A stretch of DNA of 64,000 nucleotides, taken from positions 2,914,001-2,978,000 of the forward strand of contig NZ_CP040005.1 of the NCBI RefSeq assembly GCF_005696555.1. The letters run 5' to 3'. Positions 56,444 to 64,000 of the stretch are shown here, in pieces. The notes under the pieces are model-generated. The model saw only the letters and a program-made list of their open reading frames with translations, made no database searches and was not told where the DNA came from. A program made the translations under genes and the position numbers. This DNA is from Actinomyces sp. oral taxon 171 str. F0337. Its GTDB lineage: Bacteria; Actinomycetota; Actinomycetes; Actinomycetales; Actinomycetaceae. How positions within the stretch are numbered: the stretch's first letter is position 1; each line of letters begins with the position of its first letter.

Positions 56444-58662
56444 GCAGGAACGCGAGCAGCCACATGGGCAAGAAGGCCGGCAGGAACGCCGACAGAGACA
56501 CCCGCAAGAAGGCCGGGAGCGGTACGCGCACCGCCGCGAGCGCCGTCGTCGGCCCCGATGAGCTCAGCGAGGAGGACCTCAAGCTGGCAGCTGAGGCGCA
56601 GGCCGCCTCGGGCGACTGGCACGACGGGCCGCCCCCGGGCAAGGCTGAGGCCTTCTGGCCCTCCTTCAAGCGGATGGTCGGACTGCTGGGCGCCTACCGG
56701 GTCTCCCTGGTGGTCGTGGCCCTGGCCGCGGTGGGCACGGTGGTGCTGGCGGTGGCGGCCCCCAAGGTGCTGGGTCAGGCCACCAACGTCATCTTCGAGG
56801 GCGTGGTCTCCACGATGCTGCCGGCCGGCACCACCAAGGCCCAGGCCATCGAGGCCCTGCGGGCGCGGGGGATGGATGACTTCGCCACGATGCTCTCGGC
56901 GATGGACGTCGTCCCCGGTGCGGGCATCGACTACACCCGCCTGGGGCGGATCCTGATGGTGGTGCTGGGCCTGTACGTGGGTTCGAGCCTGCTCAACTGG
57001 CTTGAGGGCTGGCTCATCAACCGCATCACCATCAAGGCCCTCTACCGGCTGCGTGCCCAGGTGGAGGACAAGGTCCACCGCCTGCCGCTGAGCTACTTCG
57101 ACACCGTCCAGCGCGGTGAGCTGCTCAGTCGTCTGACCAACGACGTCGACAACGTCACCAACACCCTCCAGCAGTCGCTGTCCGGCGCCCTGACGGCGAT
57201 CCTCACGGTGGTGGGGGTGCTGGGGATGATGTTCTCCATCTCCTGGAAGCTGGCGTTGGTGGCGCTCATCATGTTCCCGCTCATGGGTGTGGTCTTCGGG
57301 GTGATCGGGCCGCGCTCGCAGAAGGCCTTCACCCACCAGTGGGCGCGCACGGGCAAGATCAACACCCGGGTGGAGGAGTCCTTCTCCGGGCACGCCCTGG
57401 TGCAGGTCTACGGGCGCACGGCCTCGGTGCGCGAGGCCTTCGCCGCCGAGAACGAGGAGCTGTTCCGGGCCTCGCTGCGCGCCCAGTTCCTCTCCGGGAT
57501 CATGATGCCGATCATGCTGGTCATCGGGAACATCAACTATGTGGCCATCGCGGTGGTCGGCGGCGCCATGGTGGCCTCCGGGTCGCTGCGCCTGGGTGAC
57601 GTGCAGGCCTTCATCCAGTACTCCCAGCAGTTTTCCCAGCCCCTGGGCCAGCTCGGCGGCATGGCCACGGCCGTGCAGTCCGGGACCGCGAGCGCCGAGC
57701 GGATCTTCGAGCTGCTCGACGCCGAGGAGGAGCGTCCTGACGACGTCGCACCGGGGGGCGCCGGTGCGACGACGGCTGCGGGTACCACGGGCGACGTGGG
57801 CACCGCGGGTACTGCCGGCACCGCGACCGCCGATGCCGGGAAGGCCGCGGATGCCGGCCGGGCCGCCAGGGCCGGGGCCTCAGCGGCTTCACGGAAGAGC
57901 CCGGCGGGCCCGGGTGTCATCGAGATGGAGCACGTGCGCTTCTCCTACAGCCCGGAGGTCGAGCTCATCCGGGACCTGTCGCTGCGGGTGGACCCCGGGC
58001 ACACGGTCGCGATCGTGGGGCCCACGGGAGCGGGCAAGACCACCCTGGTCAACCTGCTCATGCGCTTCTACGAGCTCGACGGGGGACACATCCTCATCGA
58101 CGGGCGCGACATCGCCACCATGACGCGCCACGACGTGCGGCGCCGCACCGGCATGGTCCTGCAGGACCCGTGGCTGTTCGCCGGCACGATCCGCGAGAAC
58201 ATCCGCTACGGGCGGCCCGGGGCCAGTGATGAGGAGGTCGAGGCCGCCGCGAGGGCGTGCTTCGTCGACCACATCATCAAGGCCCTGCCGCAGGGCTACG
58301 ACACGGTCCTGGAGGAGGACGCCGCGAACATCTCCGCCGGCGAGCGCCAGCTGCTCACGATCGCGCGGGCCTTCGTGGCCAACCCTGCCGTGCTCATCCT
58401 CGATGAGGCCACCAGCTCGGTGGACACCCGCACCGAGCTGCTGGTCCAGCAGGCGATGAACGCGCTGCGCGAGGGCCGCACGAGCTTCATCATCGCCCAC
58501 CGACTGTCGACGATCCGTGACGCCGACACCATCCTGGTGATGGAGCACGGAGACATCGTCGAGCAGGGCAGCCACGATGAGCTCATCGCGGCGAGCGGCG
58601 CCTACGCGCGCCTCCACGCGGCCCAGTTCGCGGGCGGCGCCACCGTCGCCGTCGAGGACTGA
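56440..58662 (+). CDS. ABC exporter half-transporter, consensus-site subunit
   Basis: A 740-residue partner of the preceding protein. It has a basic N-terminal extension of about 70 residues, six TM helices, an Ala/Gly/Thr linker of about 60 residues between TMD and NBD (near 430-490), then Walker A GPTGAGKT, Q-loop VLQDPWLF, signature ISAGERQLLTIARA and Walker B LILDEATSSVD with the catalytic Glu. Its signature is altered (SAGE instead of SGGQ) whereas its Walker B is intact, the mirror image of the other half. Together they form one active and one degenerate ATP site. Confidence 0.94.
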   Translation: MSRNASSHMGKKAGRNADRDTRKKAGSGTRTAASAVVGPDELSEEDLKLAAEAQAASGDWHDGPPPGKAEAFWPSFKRMVGLLGAYRVSLVVVALAAVGTVVLAVAAPKVLGQATNVIFEGVVSTMLPAGTTKAQAIEALRARGMDDFATMLSAMDVVPGAGIDYTRLGRILMVVLGLYVGSSLLNWLEGWLINRITIKALYRLRAQVEDKVHRLPLSYFDTVQRGELLSRLTNDVDNVTNTLQQSLSGALTAILTVVGVLGMMFSISWKLALVALIMFPLMGVVFGVIGPRSQKAFTHQWARTGKINTRVEESFSGHALVQVYGRTASVREAFAAENEELFRASLRAQFLSGIMMPIMLVIGNINYVAIAVVGGAMVASGSLRLGDVQAFIQYSQQFSQPLGQLGGMATAVQSGTASAERIFELLDAEEERPDDVAPGGAGATTAAGTTGDVGTAGTAGTATADAGKAADAGRAARAGASAASRKSPAGPGVIEMEHVRFSYSPEVELIRDLSLRVDPGHTVAIVGPTGAGKTTLVNLLMRFYELDGGHILIDGRDIATMTRHDVRRRTGMVLQDPWLFAGTIRENIRYGRPGASDEEVEAAARACFVDHIIKALPQGYDTVLEEDAANISAGERQLLTIARAFVANPAVLILDEATSSVDTRTELLVQQAMNALREGRTSFIIAHRLSTIRDADTILVMEHGDIVEQGSHDELIAASGAYARLHAAQFAGGATVAVED

Positions 58663-58663
58663 G

Positions 58664-58688
58664 GCCCGAGCCGGTTCACGGCTCGGGC
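58664..58688. terminator. Bidirectional terminator between ABC exporter and Tad-like genes
   Basis: 9-bp perfect inverted repeat GCCCGAGCC/GGCTCGGGC with a 7-nt loop. The loop contains the stop codon (58676-58678) of the minus-strand TadG-like gene. Confidence 0.75.
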
Positions 58689-59050
58689 GGGGCGTCGACG
58701 GGGCCGGCTCGGGCATGGGCAGTGGCCTGACGGGGCCGGCCGAGGATCGTCGTCGGGACGACGACGCTGACGGTGACATCCTCACCGGCCACGGAGCAGG
58801 CGCTCACCGAGGCGCCGTTGGCGGCGGCGACGCGCTGCGCCATGGCACAGGGGTCACCGGGGGCGATGACCGAGGACAGGACCGTGGCGCCGGAGATGGC
58901 CGCGAGGTCGGCGGCGGCCCGGGCCCGACCGGTGGCGCTCTGGGCCTGGATGAGACCCGCGATGCCGACGGCCGCGGCCAGCAGCACGGCGATGACGCCG
59001 AGCGAGTAGACGGTCCCCGAGCCGCGCTCGTCCCACCCGGGGCGGTTCAT
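58676..59050 (-). CDS. TadG-like (Rv3654c-type) secreted helix protein
   Basis: A 124-residue protein: MNRPGWDERGSGTVYSLGVIAVLLAAAVGIAGLIQAQSATGRARAAADLAAISGA. One hydrophobic helix after the ERGSGT box is followed by the ARAAADLAAIS helix of TadG/Flp-type minor pilins, then a small Cys-containing domain. Actinobacterial members sit at the end of tad-like loci (Rv3654c in mycobacteria). Its start overlaps the TadE-like gene by 4 nt. Confidence 0.85.
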   Translation of the reverse strand: MNRPGWDERGSGTVYSLGVIAVLLAAAVGIAGLIQAQSATGRARAAADLAAISGATVLSSVIAPGDPCAMAQRVAAANGASVSACSVAGEDVTVSVVVPTTILGRPRQATAHARAGPVDAPPEP

Positions 59051-59361
59051 GGGTTGCTCGGTTCGGTGTAGGCGCAGGCGCGGGCGCGCGCCGTCAGGCC
59101 CAGCCCACCCAGCGGACCGGGGACGGGTCGGGCGGCGGTGACGCAGGTGAGCTCGCCCTGCTCGACGCCGAGGCTCACCCCACCGGCCACGCGCTGGGCG
59201 GCCCCGGTGTAGTCGGCCTGGCCGATGGCGGCCTGGCGGGCGGCGGTGCGGGCGGCGTCGGCCACCCGCAGCTGGGTGACGCCGGCACTGACCGCCGCCA
59301 GAACCATCAGCAGCACGAGGACGACGGCGGGCAGCGACAGTGCCGTCTCGGCTGTCACCAT
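59047..59361 (-). CDS. TadE-like pseudopilin
   Basis: A 104-residue protein, MVTAETALSLPAVVLVLLMVLAAVSAGVTQLRVADAARTAARQAA. The MVTAE box with a conserved Glu, a hydrophobic helix and the ADAARTAARQAAIG helix are those of TadE-family minor pilins. A GAGGAGAGG lies just before ATG 59361, which decides this start over a much longer frame. It is followed without gap by the TadG-like gene. Confidence 0.85.
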   Translation of the reverse strand: MVTAETALSLPAVVLVLLMVLAAVSAGVTQLRVADAARTAARQAAIGQADYTGAAQRVAGGVSLGVEQGELTCVTAARPVPGPLGGLGLTARARACAYTEPSNP

Positions 59362-59561
59362 CCCTGCCTCTCCTCGTCCGATGCACCCGTACCGGTCGTC
59401 GACCCCACGGCCTCGGCGGGGCCGACGACACGGTGAGGGATACGGTTCCGCGCGGTCGGAAGGCCGGCGGGAAGCGGGACCCGGGCGGCGACGTCGGCCA
59501 CCGCCGGGTGCCCGGGCCACTCGGGGGTGAGCGCGCCCACCTGCTGCGATGACGCCGCACA

Positions 59562-59813
59562 TCACACCGAGAGCGCCGACTCGATGATGGACTGCAACGC
59601 CCCGCTCAGGCTGCCCGAGCGCATGAGCGCCAGCAGCAGGCCGGCGAAGGCCGCGGCCGCCAAGGTCCCGATGGCGTACTCGGCGGTGGCCATGCCCTCC
59701 TCCTTGGACGTCAGGCGCCGCAGGACAGCCGGCAGCGCTGACGCGTCACCCTGGTGGACCAGCATCACACCGGTGCGCAGAGCGCGCAGGGTGGTCCTGG
59801 TGGGTCTCCTCAT
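59562..59813 (-). CDS. DUF4244 Flp-pilin-like protein
   Basis: An 83-residue protein. The C-terminal part EEGMATAEYAIGTLAAAAFAGLLLALMRSGSLSGALQSIIESAL is a DUF4244/Flp-like sequence with the TAEYA box and one TM helix; the helix resembles the major pilin of tad loci. ATG 59813 follows AGGAGA. It is the first of three small genes in the same direction, with a 200-bp gap before the TadE-like gene. The assembly ATPase and membrane genes usually upstream are replaced by an unrelated helicase. Confidence 0.85.
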   Translation of the reverse strand: MRRPTRTTLRALRTGVMLVHQGDASALPAVLRRLTSKEEGMATAEYAIGTLAAAAFAGLLLALMRSGSLSGALQSIIESALSV

Positions 59814-60012
59814 GGTGGTTCTCCTCTGGTTGGTGGGGACCAGCGCACCGCCGCTCCCCAGCGGGCACCGTGCCCGCACCACCAGCATCGGGCTGCTCCG
59901 AGCCCGTGCGCTCAAGGGCTTGTCAGCCCTGTGGAGACCACCTGCAGTCCCGGGTCTGTGGCATCGGGGACCACCTGCGCCTCAGCCGATCCGCCCAGCC
60001 GTATTGAGAGCC

Positions 60013-63000
60013 TCAGTTCTCGATGAGCTCGCGGATCTCGGCGGCGGTCAGGGCCGCCGGACCGAGTCCGCCCGGCCCCGCGGCACCGGCGGCCCCCGCC
60101 GCACCCTCGCCGCCGGTCTCGGCCTCACCGTCGCCCTCGACGACCCGGGCGAAGAGCTCGGCCTTCTTCTCCTTGAGGGCCATGACCTTCTCCTCAATGG
60201 TGTCGGCCGAGACGAGCCGGTAGACCATGACCGGCTTGTCCTGGCCGATCCGGTGGGTGCGGTCGACGGCCTGCTCCTCGGCCTGCGGGTTCCACCACGG
60301 ATCCAGCAGGAAGACGTAGTCGGCCTCGGTGAGCGTGAGCCCGAAGCCGCCGGCCTTGAGGGAGATGAGGAAGACGTCGGCCTGGCCGGCCCGGAAGGCG
60401 TCGATGACCCGTTGCCGGTCAGGGGTGGAGCCGTCCAGGTAGGTGGTTCGCACGCCGGCGGCCTCCAGGTGCTCGCGCACGCCGGAGAGGTAGCGCGTGA
60501 ACTGGGAGAAGATGAGGGCGCGGTGCCCCTCGGAGATGATGGGGTCCAGGTGCTCCAGCAGCACCTGGATCTTGGCCGACGGGCTCGGTCGCCGACCGGG
60601 CCCCCGCTGCCCCTTGGCCGGCGCGGCGACTGCCTTGCCCTTCGTGCCCCTCGCACCGCGGGCCGGTGTCCTACCGGAGGCGGCCTTCCCGCCGGCAGCA
60701 CCCGCGCCCGCGGCACCCTCGGCGTCCCCCGGCTCAGTCCCGTCCCCGCCGTCGACGAGCGCCGGGTCGAGCGCCATCTGCCGCAGGGTGGTGAGTGCCT
60801 TGAGCGCGATGAAGCGCGACTGGGCGGTGTCCTCCTCCAGCAGCCCGAGGATCCTCTGCCGCTCGCGGGCCAGGCGCTGGTCGTAGGCCTTGCGGTGCTT
60901 GGCGCCCAGCTCGACGGTCAGGACCTGCTCGGTCTTGGCGGGCAGGTCCGCGGCCACCTGCTCCTTGGTGCGCCGCAGCAGGAAGGGCCGCATCCTGCGC
61001 CGCAGCCGGCCCAGCGCCTCGGCGTCCCCGCGGTCGATCGGCTTGCGGTAGACCTGCCCGAAGCGCTCGGGATCGGGCAGCAGCCCCGGCGCCGCGATGC
61101 TCATGAGCGCCCACAAATCCATGAGCGAGTTCTCCAGCGGTGTGCCCGTGATCGCGATGGTCGACGGCGACCGCAGCCGCCGCACGGCCTTGTAGGTGGC
61201 CGAGGCGTGGTTCTTGACGAACTGGGCCTCGTCGCACACCACCCAGGCCCAGTCCTGGGCGATGAACTCCTCCTCGCACAGTCGCGCGATCGTGTAGGAG
61301 GTGACGACGACGTCGCAGCCCTCCGCGATCTGCGCCAGGGTCTCCTCGCGCTTGGCGGCCGTCCGCCTCACGGCCCGCACCCGCAGCCCCGGGCAGAAGC
61401 GCTCGGCCTGCTCCACCCAGGAGCCGACGACGGAGGTCGGCGCGATGACGAGCACCGGCCCGGTCCCCTCCGGCTCATCGGGGTCGCTGGAGCCGGTCGG
61501 CTCACTGGTCGGGTCGCCCGCCCCGTTCCGCGGGGCGTCCCCCGAGTCGGTTCCGACGTCGGCCGGCCCCCGCCCCTGAGCCTCTCCGCGCTGCTCGATG
61601 AGGCCTTGGACGGCGGCGAGCACCTGGACGGTCTTGCCCAGTCCCATGTCGTCGGCCAGGACCCCGCCGAGGCCCGCCCGGCGCAGGAAGTCCAGCCACC
61701 GGTAGCCCTCGAGCTGGTAGGGGCGCAGTGTCGCCAGCATCCCCTCGGGCACGGGCACCCCATCGGCTCCCTCACCGGCACCGCCCGCGTTGCCGCCTCC
61801 GGCGGACCGCCCATCGGCGTGCTCGGCCGCGGCCTCGGCGGCGCGCGCCCGCTCCAGCAGCCGCCCGACCCGCTCCTTCCAGCGGGCCGTGGCTCGCCCG
61901 ATGACGCCGAGGGACTCCAGGACCTCGTAGTAGCCGGCGTGCAGGGCGCTGACCCGCAGCTCGCCGTGCGTCTGCGGGTCGGCCAGCTCGCGGCCCTCCT
62001 CCATGAGGCGGGCCAGGGCCTCGATCTCCGGTCGGTCGATGCTCGCCCACGTGCCCGACTCCAGGAGCACCTCGGGCTCACCGGTGGCCACGGCCGCCAT
62101 GAGCTGACCGATGGGGATCTCCTCCTGGCCCACGTGGACGCGCACGGACAGGGAGAACCAGTCGGGGCGGTCCTCGTCGTCGCTGACGCTGGTGGTGATG
62201 ACGGGGGCGGCGTCGGCCTCGTGGTAGTCGGGGACGTCGTCGTCGACCTCGACGTCGAAGGCCTCCAGCTCGCGCAGGACCGGAAGCGTCTCGGTCATGA
62301 AGCGGGCCGTGGCCATGCCGCGCAGGTCCAGGGGCTGCCAGAGGGCCGGGTGCTGCCCGGCCAGGGGCAGCAGGCGGTTGAGGACCTCGCGGGCCAGGCG
62401 GGTCTCCCCCTGGAGGTCCCGGCCGGCGGTCTCGCCCTCGATTCGGCCCTCGGCCGCCGCGGACAGGTCGGGCAGGACATGCCTGTGCCGGGTCTCGCCG
62501 TCCTCGCCGACGTAGCGGACGGACCACTCGGTGGTCAGGTGGTGCTCGGTGGTATCGACGTGGACCGCGAGCGCGGCGCGCAGCGTCGTGGGCCGGGGCA
62601 GGTGGATGGAGGCGTCGGCGGACAGGACCGGCAGCGCCCGGGTGAGGGCATCGAGGTGCTCGGTCTCGAAGCGCTCGACGTCCTCTGCCGGGATGGTGAT
62701 GGCCTCGCCGTCGCCCAGCAGCACCCGGGAGAGGGCCTCGGTGGGGCGCGGCTCGAGAGGCATGAGGAGCAGCTCGCGCCCGGGCATCCAGGTGTAGAAG
62801 CCGTGGACGGGGTCGCCGATCGGCATGAGGGAGAAGCTCAGGCGCAGTCCGGGGACCTGCAGGCGGTGCAGCTCCTCGACGTCGTCGATCTCCAGGGCGG
62901 GGGTGATGGCAATGCCTCCGTCCTCCTCCCGGGTGAGGTGGACGCCGCCGCGCAGCCCCTCGGCGAGGTGGACGGGCATGCCGTGGCGCTGGGCGGTGGT

Positions 63001-63720
63001 GAGGGTCAGGCCGGCCGCCACCCCGCGGCGCAGCACGTCCCAGACGCGGGCGGGCGCGGTCGTCAGGGAGACGCGGTCGTCGGCGTAGTAGAAGCCGTGG
63101 CCGCCGGCCATGCCTGCCAGCTCACGCAGGACGCCCATGACGTCGGGGTCGACGTCGTCGTCGAGGCCACCGGTGGCGATCTGGCTCCAGGCGGCGCCCT
63201 GCCGGTTCCAGCCGCGCTTGCCCTCGATGAGCGGCAGCATGGACAGGCCGGCGGGGGTGCCCCACATGCTGCCGGGGTCGTCGATGATCTCCAGGGCCAT
63301 CCGACGGCGCGGGGCGCGCTCCACCTGCAGCAGGTCGGCCAGTCGGCCCTCCCAGGGGGCGAGATGGCCGGCGGGGGCGGCGGCGTCGGGCTCGGCCTGC
63401 GCCAGGGTGCGCGCGGTGATGAGCAGGGCGGCCACGTGCTTGCAGTTGCTGCCCACCGGGCACGAGCAGGTGCCGGCCCAGGACGCCGGAGCGCTGCCTG
63501 CGCTCTGCTTGCGGAAGACCATGGTCTGGTAGGTGCGCGCGCCCGAGCCCTTGGACTGGGCGCTGATGATGTCCCCGTCCCCGGCGACGCCGACGCCGCG
63601 CACCCGCCCCTTGCGCGCGTAGTCCAGGCCGCGCTGAAAGGCCCGGTGGCCGACCCGGCTGATGATCTGGTCATCAGTGAGCTCCACCGGCCAGTCGTCA
63701 TGCCGAATCGCGCGAGCCAT
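60013..63720 (-). CDS. SWIM zinc-finger SNF2-family helicase
   Basis: A 1235-residue protein. N-terminal SWIM zinc finger with C85-x-C87-x5-C93-x-H95 (TCSCPVGSNCKHVAAL), a middle region of about 500 residues, then a SNF2 ATPase: motif I DDMGLGKTVQ, motif II CDEAQFVKN, TGTPLENSLMDLWALMS, and the helicase C domain with IGQDKPVMVYRLVSADTIEEKV. An Ala/Gly/Lys-rich insert lies between the two RecA lobes. Such HepA/RapA-like SWIM proteins remodel protein-DNA or RNA polymerase complexes, but the role is unproven. TAACCT 6 nt before ATG 63720 suggests a leaderless mRNA. Confidence 0.93.
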   Translation of the reverse strand: MARAIRHDDWPVELTDDQIISRVGHRAFQRGLDYARKGRVRGVGVAGDGDIISAQSKGSGARTYQTMVFRKQSAGSAPASWAGTCSCPVGSNCKHVAALLITARTLAQAEPDAAAPAGHLAPWEGRLADLLQVERAPRRRMALEIIDDPGSMWGTPAGLSMLPLIEGKRGWNRQGAAWSQIATGGLDDDVDPDVMGVLRELAGMAGGHGFYYADDRVSLTTAPARVWDVLRRGVAAGLTLTTAQRHGMPVHLAEGLRGGVHLTREEDGGIAITPALEIDDVEELHRLQVPGLRLSFSLMPIGDPVHGFYTWMPGRELLLMPLEPRPTEALSRVLLGDGEAITIPAEDVERFETEHLDALTRALPVLSADASIHLPRPTTLRAALAVHVDTTEHHLTTEWSVRYVGEDGETRHRHVLPDLSAAAEGRIEGETAGRDLQGETRLAREVLNRLLPLAGQHPALWQPLDLRGMATARFMTETLPVLRELEAFDVEVDDDVPDYHEADAAPVITTSVSDDEDRPDWFSLSVRVHVGQEEIPIGQLMAAVATGEPEVLLESGTWASIDRPEIEALARLMEEGRELADPQTHGELRVSALHAGYYEVLESLGVIGRATARWKERVGRLLERARAAEAAAEHADGRSAGGGNAGGAGEGADGVPVPEGMLATLRPYQLEGYRWLDFLRRAGLGGVLADDMGLGKTVQVLAAVQGLIEQRGEAQGRGPADVGTDSGDAPRNGAGDPTSEPTGSSDPDEPEGTGPVLVIAPTSVVGSWVEQAERFCPGLRVRAVRRTAAKREETLAQIAEGCDVVVTSYTIARLCEEEFIAQDWAWVVCDEAQFVKNHASATYKAVRRLRSPSTIAITGTPLENSLMDLWALMSIAAPGLLPDPERFGQVYRKPIDRGDAEALGRLRRRMRPFLLRRTKEQVAADLPAKTEQVLTVELGAKHRKAYDQRLARERQRILGLLEEDTAQSRFIALKALTTLRQMALDPALVDGGDGTEPGDAEGAAGAGAAGGKAASGRTPARGARGTKGKAVAAPAKGQRGPGRRPSPSAKIQVLLEHLDPIISEGHRALIFSQFTRYLSGVREHLEAAGVRTTYLDGSTPDRQRVIDAFRAGQADVFLISLKAGGFGLTLTEADYVFLLDPWWNPQAEEQAVDRTHRIGQDKPVMVYRLVSADTIEEKVMALKEKKAELFARVVEGDGEAETGGEGAAGAAGAAGPGGLGPAALTAAEIRELIEN

Positions 63721-63726
63721 GGCCCC

Positions 63727-63732
63727 AGGTTA
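63727..63732 (-). promoter_or_regulatory. Leaderless promoter -10 (TAACCT)
   Basis: Minus-strand TAACCT ends 6 nt before ATG 63720. Confidence 0.5.
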
Positions 63733-64000
63733 AACACGGGGTACGACACGTTCGGGCGCCATCCGGCCACCGATCGCACGCCCAGCGCGAACGGTCCCGG
63801 TCCCGCACCCGGTCACGCGGGAGTGTGGTGGGGGACCCGGTGAGGGACCGACCGAGGCACGGCCGGGAGGGCGGCGGTACGGTCGGGAGGGCCGACGCAT
63901 CCCCCTTGAGGAGGAGCCGGGTCGGACCCGGATCTCGCACCCCAGAGGGATCACATTCCGATCACGGCGGGTTGTACTGGAGTCATGAATGCGATGCTGA

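Noticed and set aside
59355..59540. 61-codon minus-strand frame between the DUF4244 and TadE-like genes
   Set aside because: No ribosome binding site or pilin motif, and it overlaps the well-supported TadE-like start.
59527..63843. 1438-codon open frame opposite the SNF2 helicase and Tad-like gene
   Set aside because: Runs across several minus-strand genes, Gly/Leu/Arg-rich, without motif.
63985..64000. Possible start of another gene (ATG 63985, five codons before the edge)
   Set aside because: Too little sequence to support a coding call, although TGTACT lies 6 nt upstream as in the leaderless genes.

Overview
The window is high-GC DNA from an actinobacterium. HspR/HAIR control of clpB and of a dnaK-grpE-dnaJ-hspR operon, two-gene overlaps of the ATGA type, many apparently leaderless genes, DUF3152, DUF4244/TadE-like proteins and a class III ribonucleotide reductase all fit an oral/mucosal Actinomyces-type organism. 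The genus is an inference from gene content; no rRNA, tRNA, CRISPR array or intact transposon was seen.

Layout. 1-7.4 kb: start of a TetR regulator, a DUF3152 metzincin-like protein, clpB behind a perfect HAIR operator, two tandem paralogous lipoproteins, a YjbR/MmcQ protein and a small MT0933-type protein. 7.6-13.4 kb: a MacB-like ABC permease/ATPase with a peptidoglycan-binding efflux adaptor and a lipoprotein, divergent from a two-component system that probably controls them. 13.5-17.2 kb: a small membrane protein and two DUF418 membrane proteins. 17.3-21.8 kb: the heat-shock operon with three HAIR-like sites. 22.3-27.3 kb: a small acidic protein, a Bcr/CflA-type MFS exporter and an iron/siderophore ABC uptake operon. 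27.5-30.1 kb: a two-TM protein, a NAGPA-domain protein and a GT2-GtrA glycosyltransferase.

From about 30.1 to 42.5 kb the DNA is accessory and partly decayed. It holds a 119-bp inverted-repeat element, a histidine-kinase remnant, an HNH endonuclease broken in an A6 run, an Excalibur lipoprotein, a nitroreductase, a VapBC-like pair whose toxin lacks a conserved acidic residue, an AraC pseudogene and an ImmA/IrrE-DUF4411 module. Embedded in it is a housekeeping nrdD-nrdG operon with two candidate NrdR boxes 32 bp apart. 42.7-46.2 kb carries a beta-lactamase-fold hydrolase and an M28 peptidase, both membrane anchored. 46.5-51.6 kb is again accessory: a DUF6318 lipoprotein and a PKD-type protein with an AT-rich core spanning their junction, then a solitary 1076-residue UPF1-like helicase.

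51.7-63.7 kb: an MrfA/YprA-type helicase, a heterodimeric ABC exporter with one degenerate ATP site, three Tad-like small proteins (DUF4244, TadE-like, TadG-like) without tadZABC, and a large SWIM-SNF2 helicase. At least eleven genes start 6-8 nt after a TANNNT hexamer, so leaderless transcription looks like a major mode of expression here.
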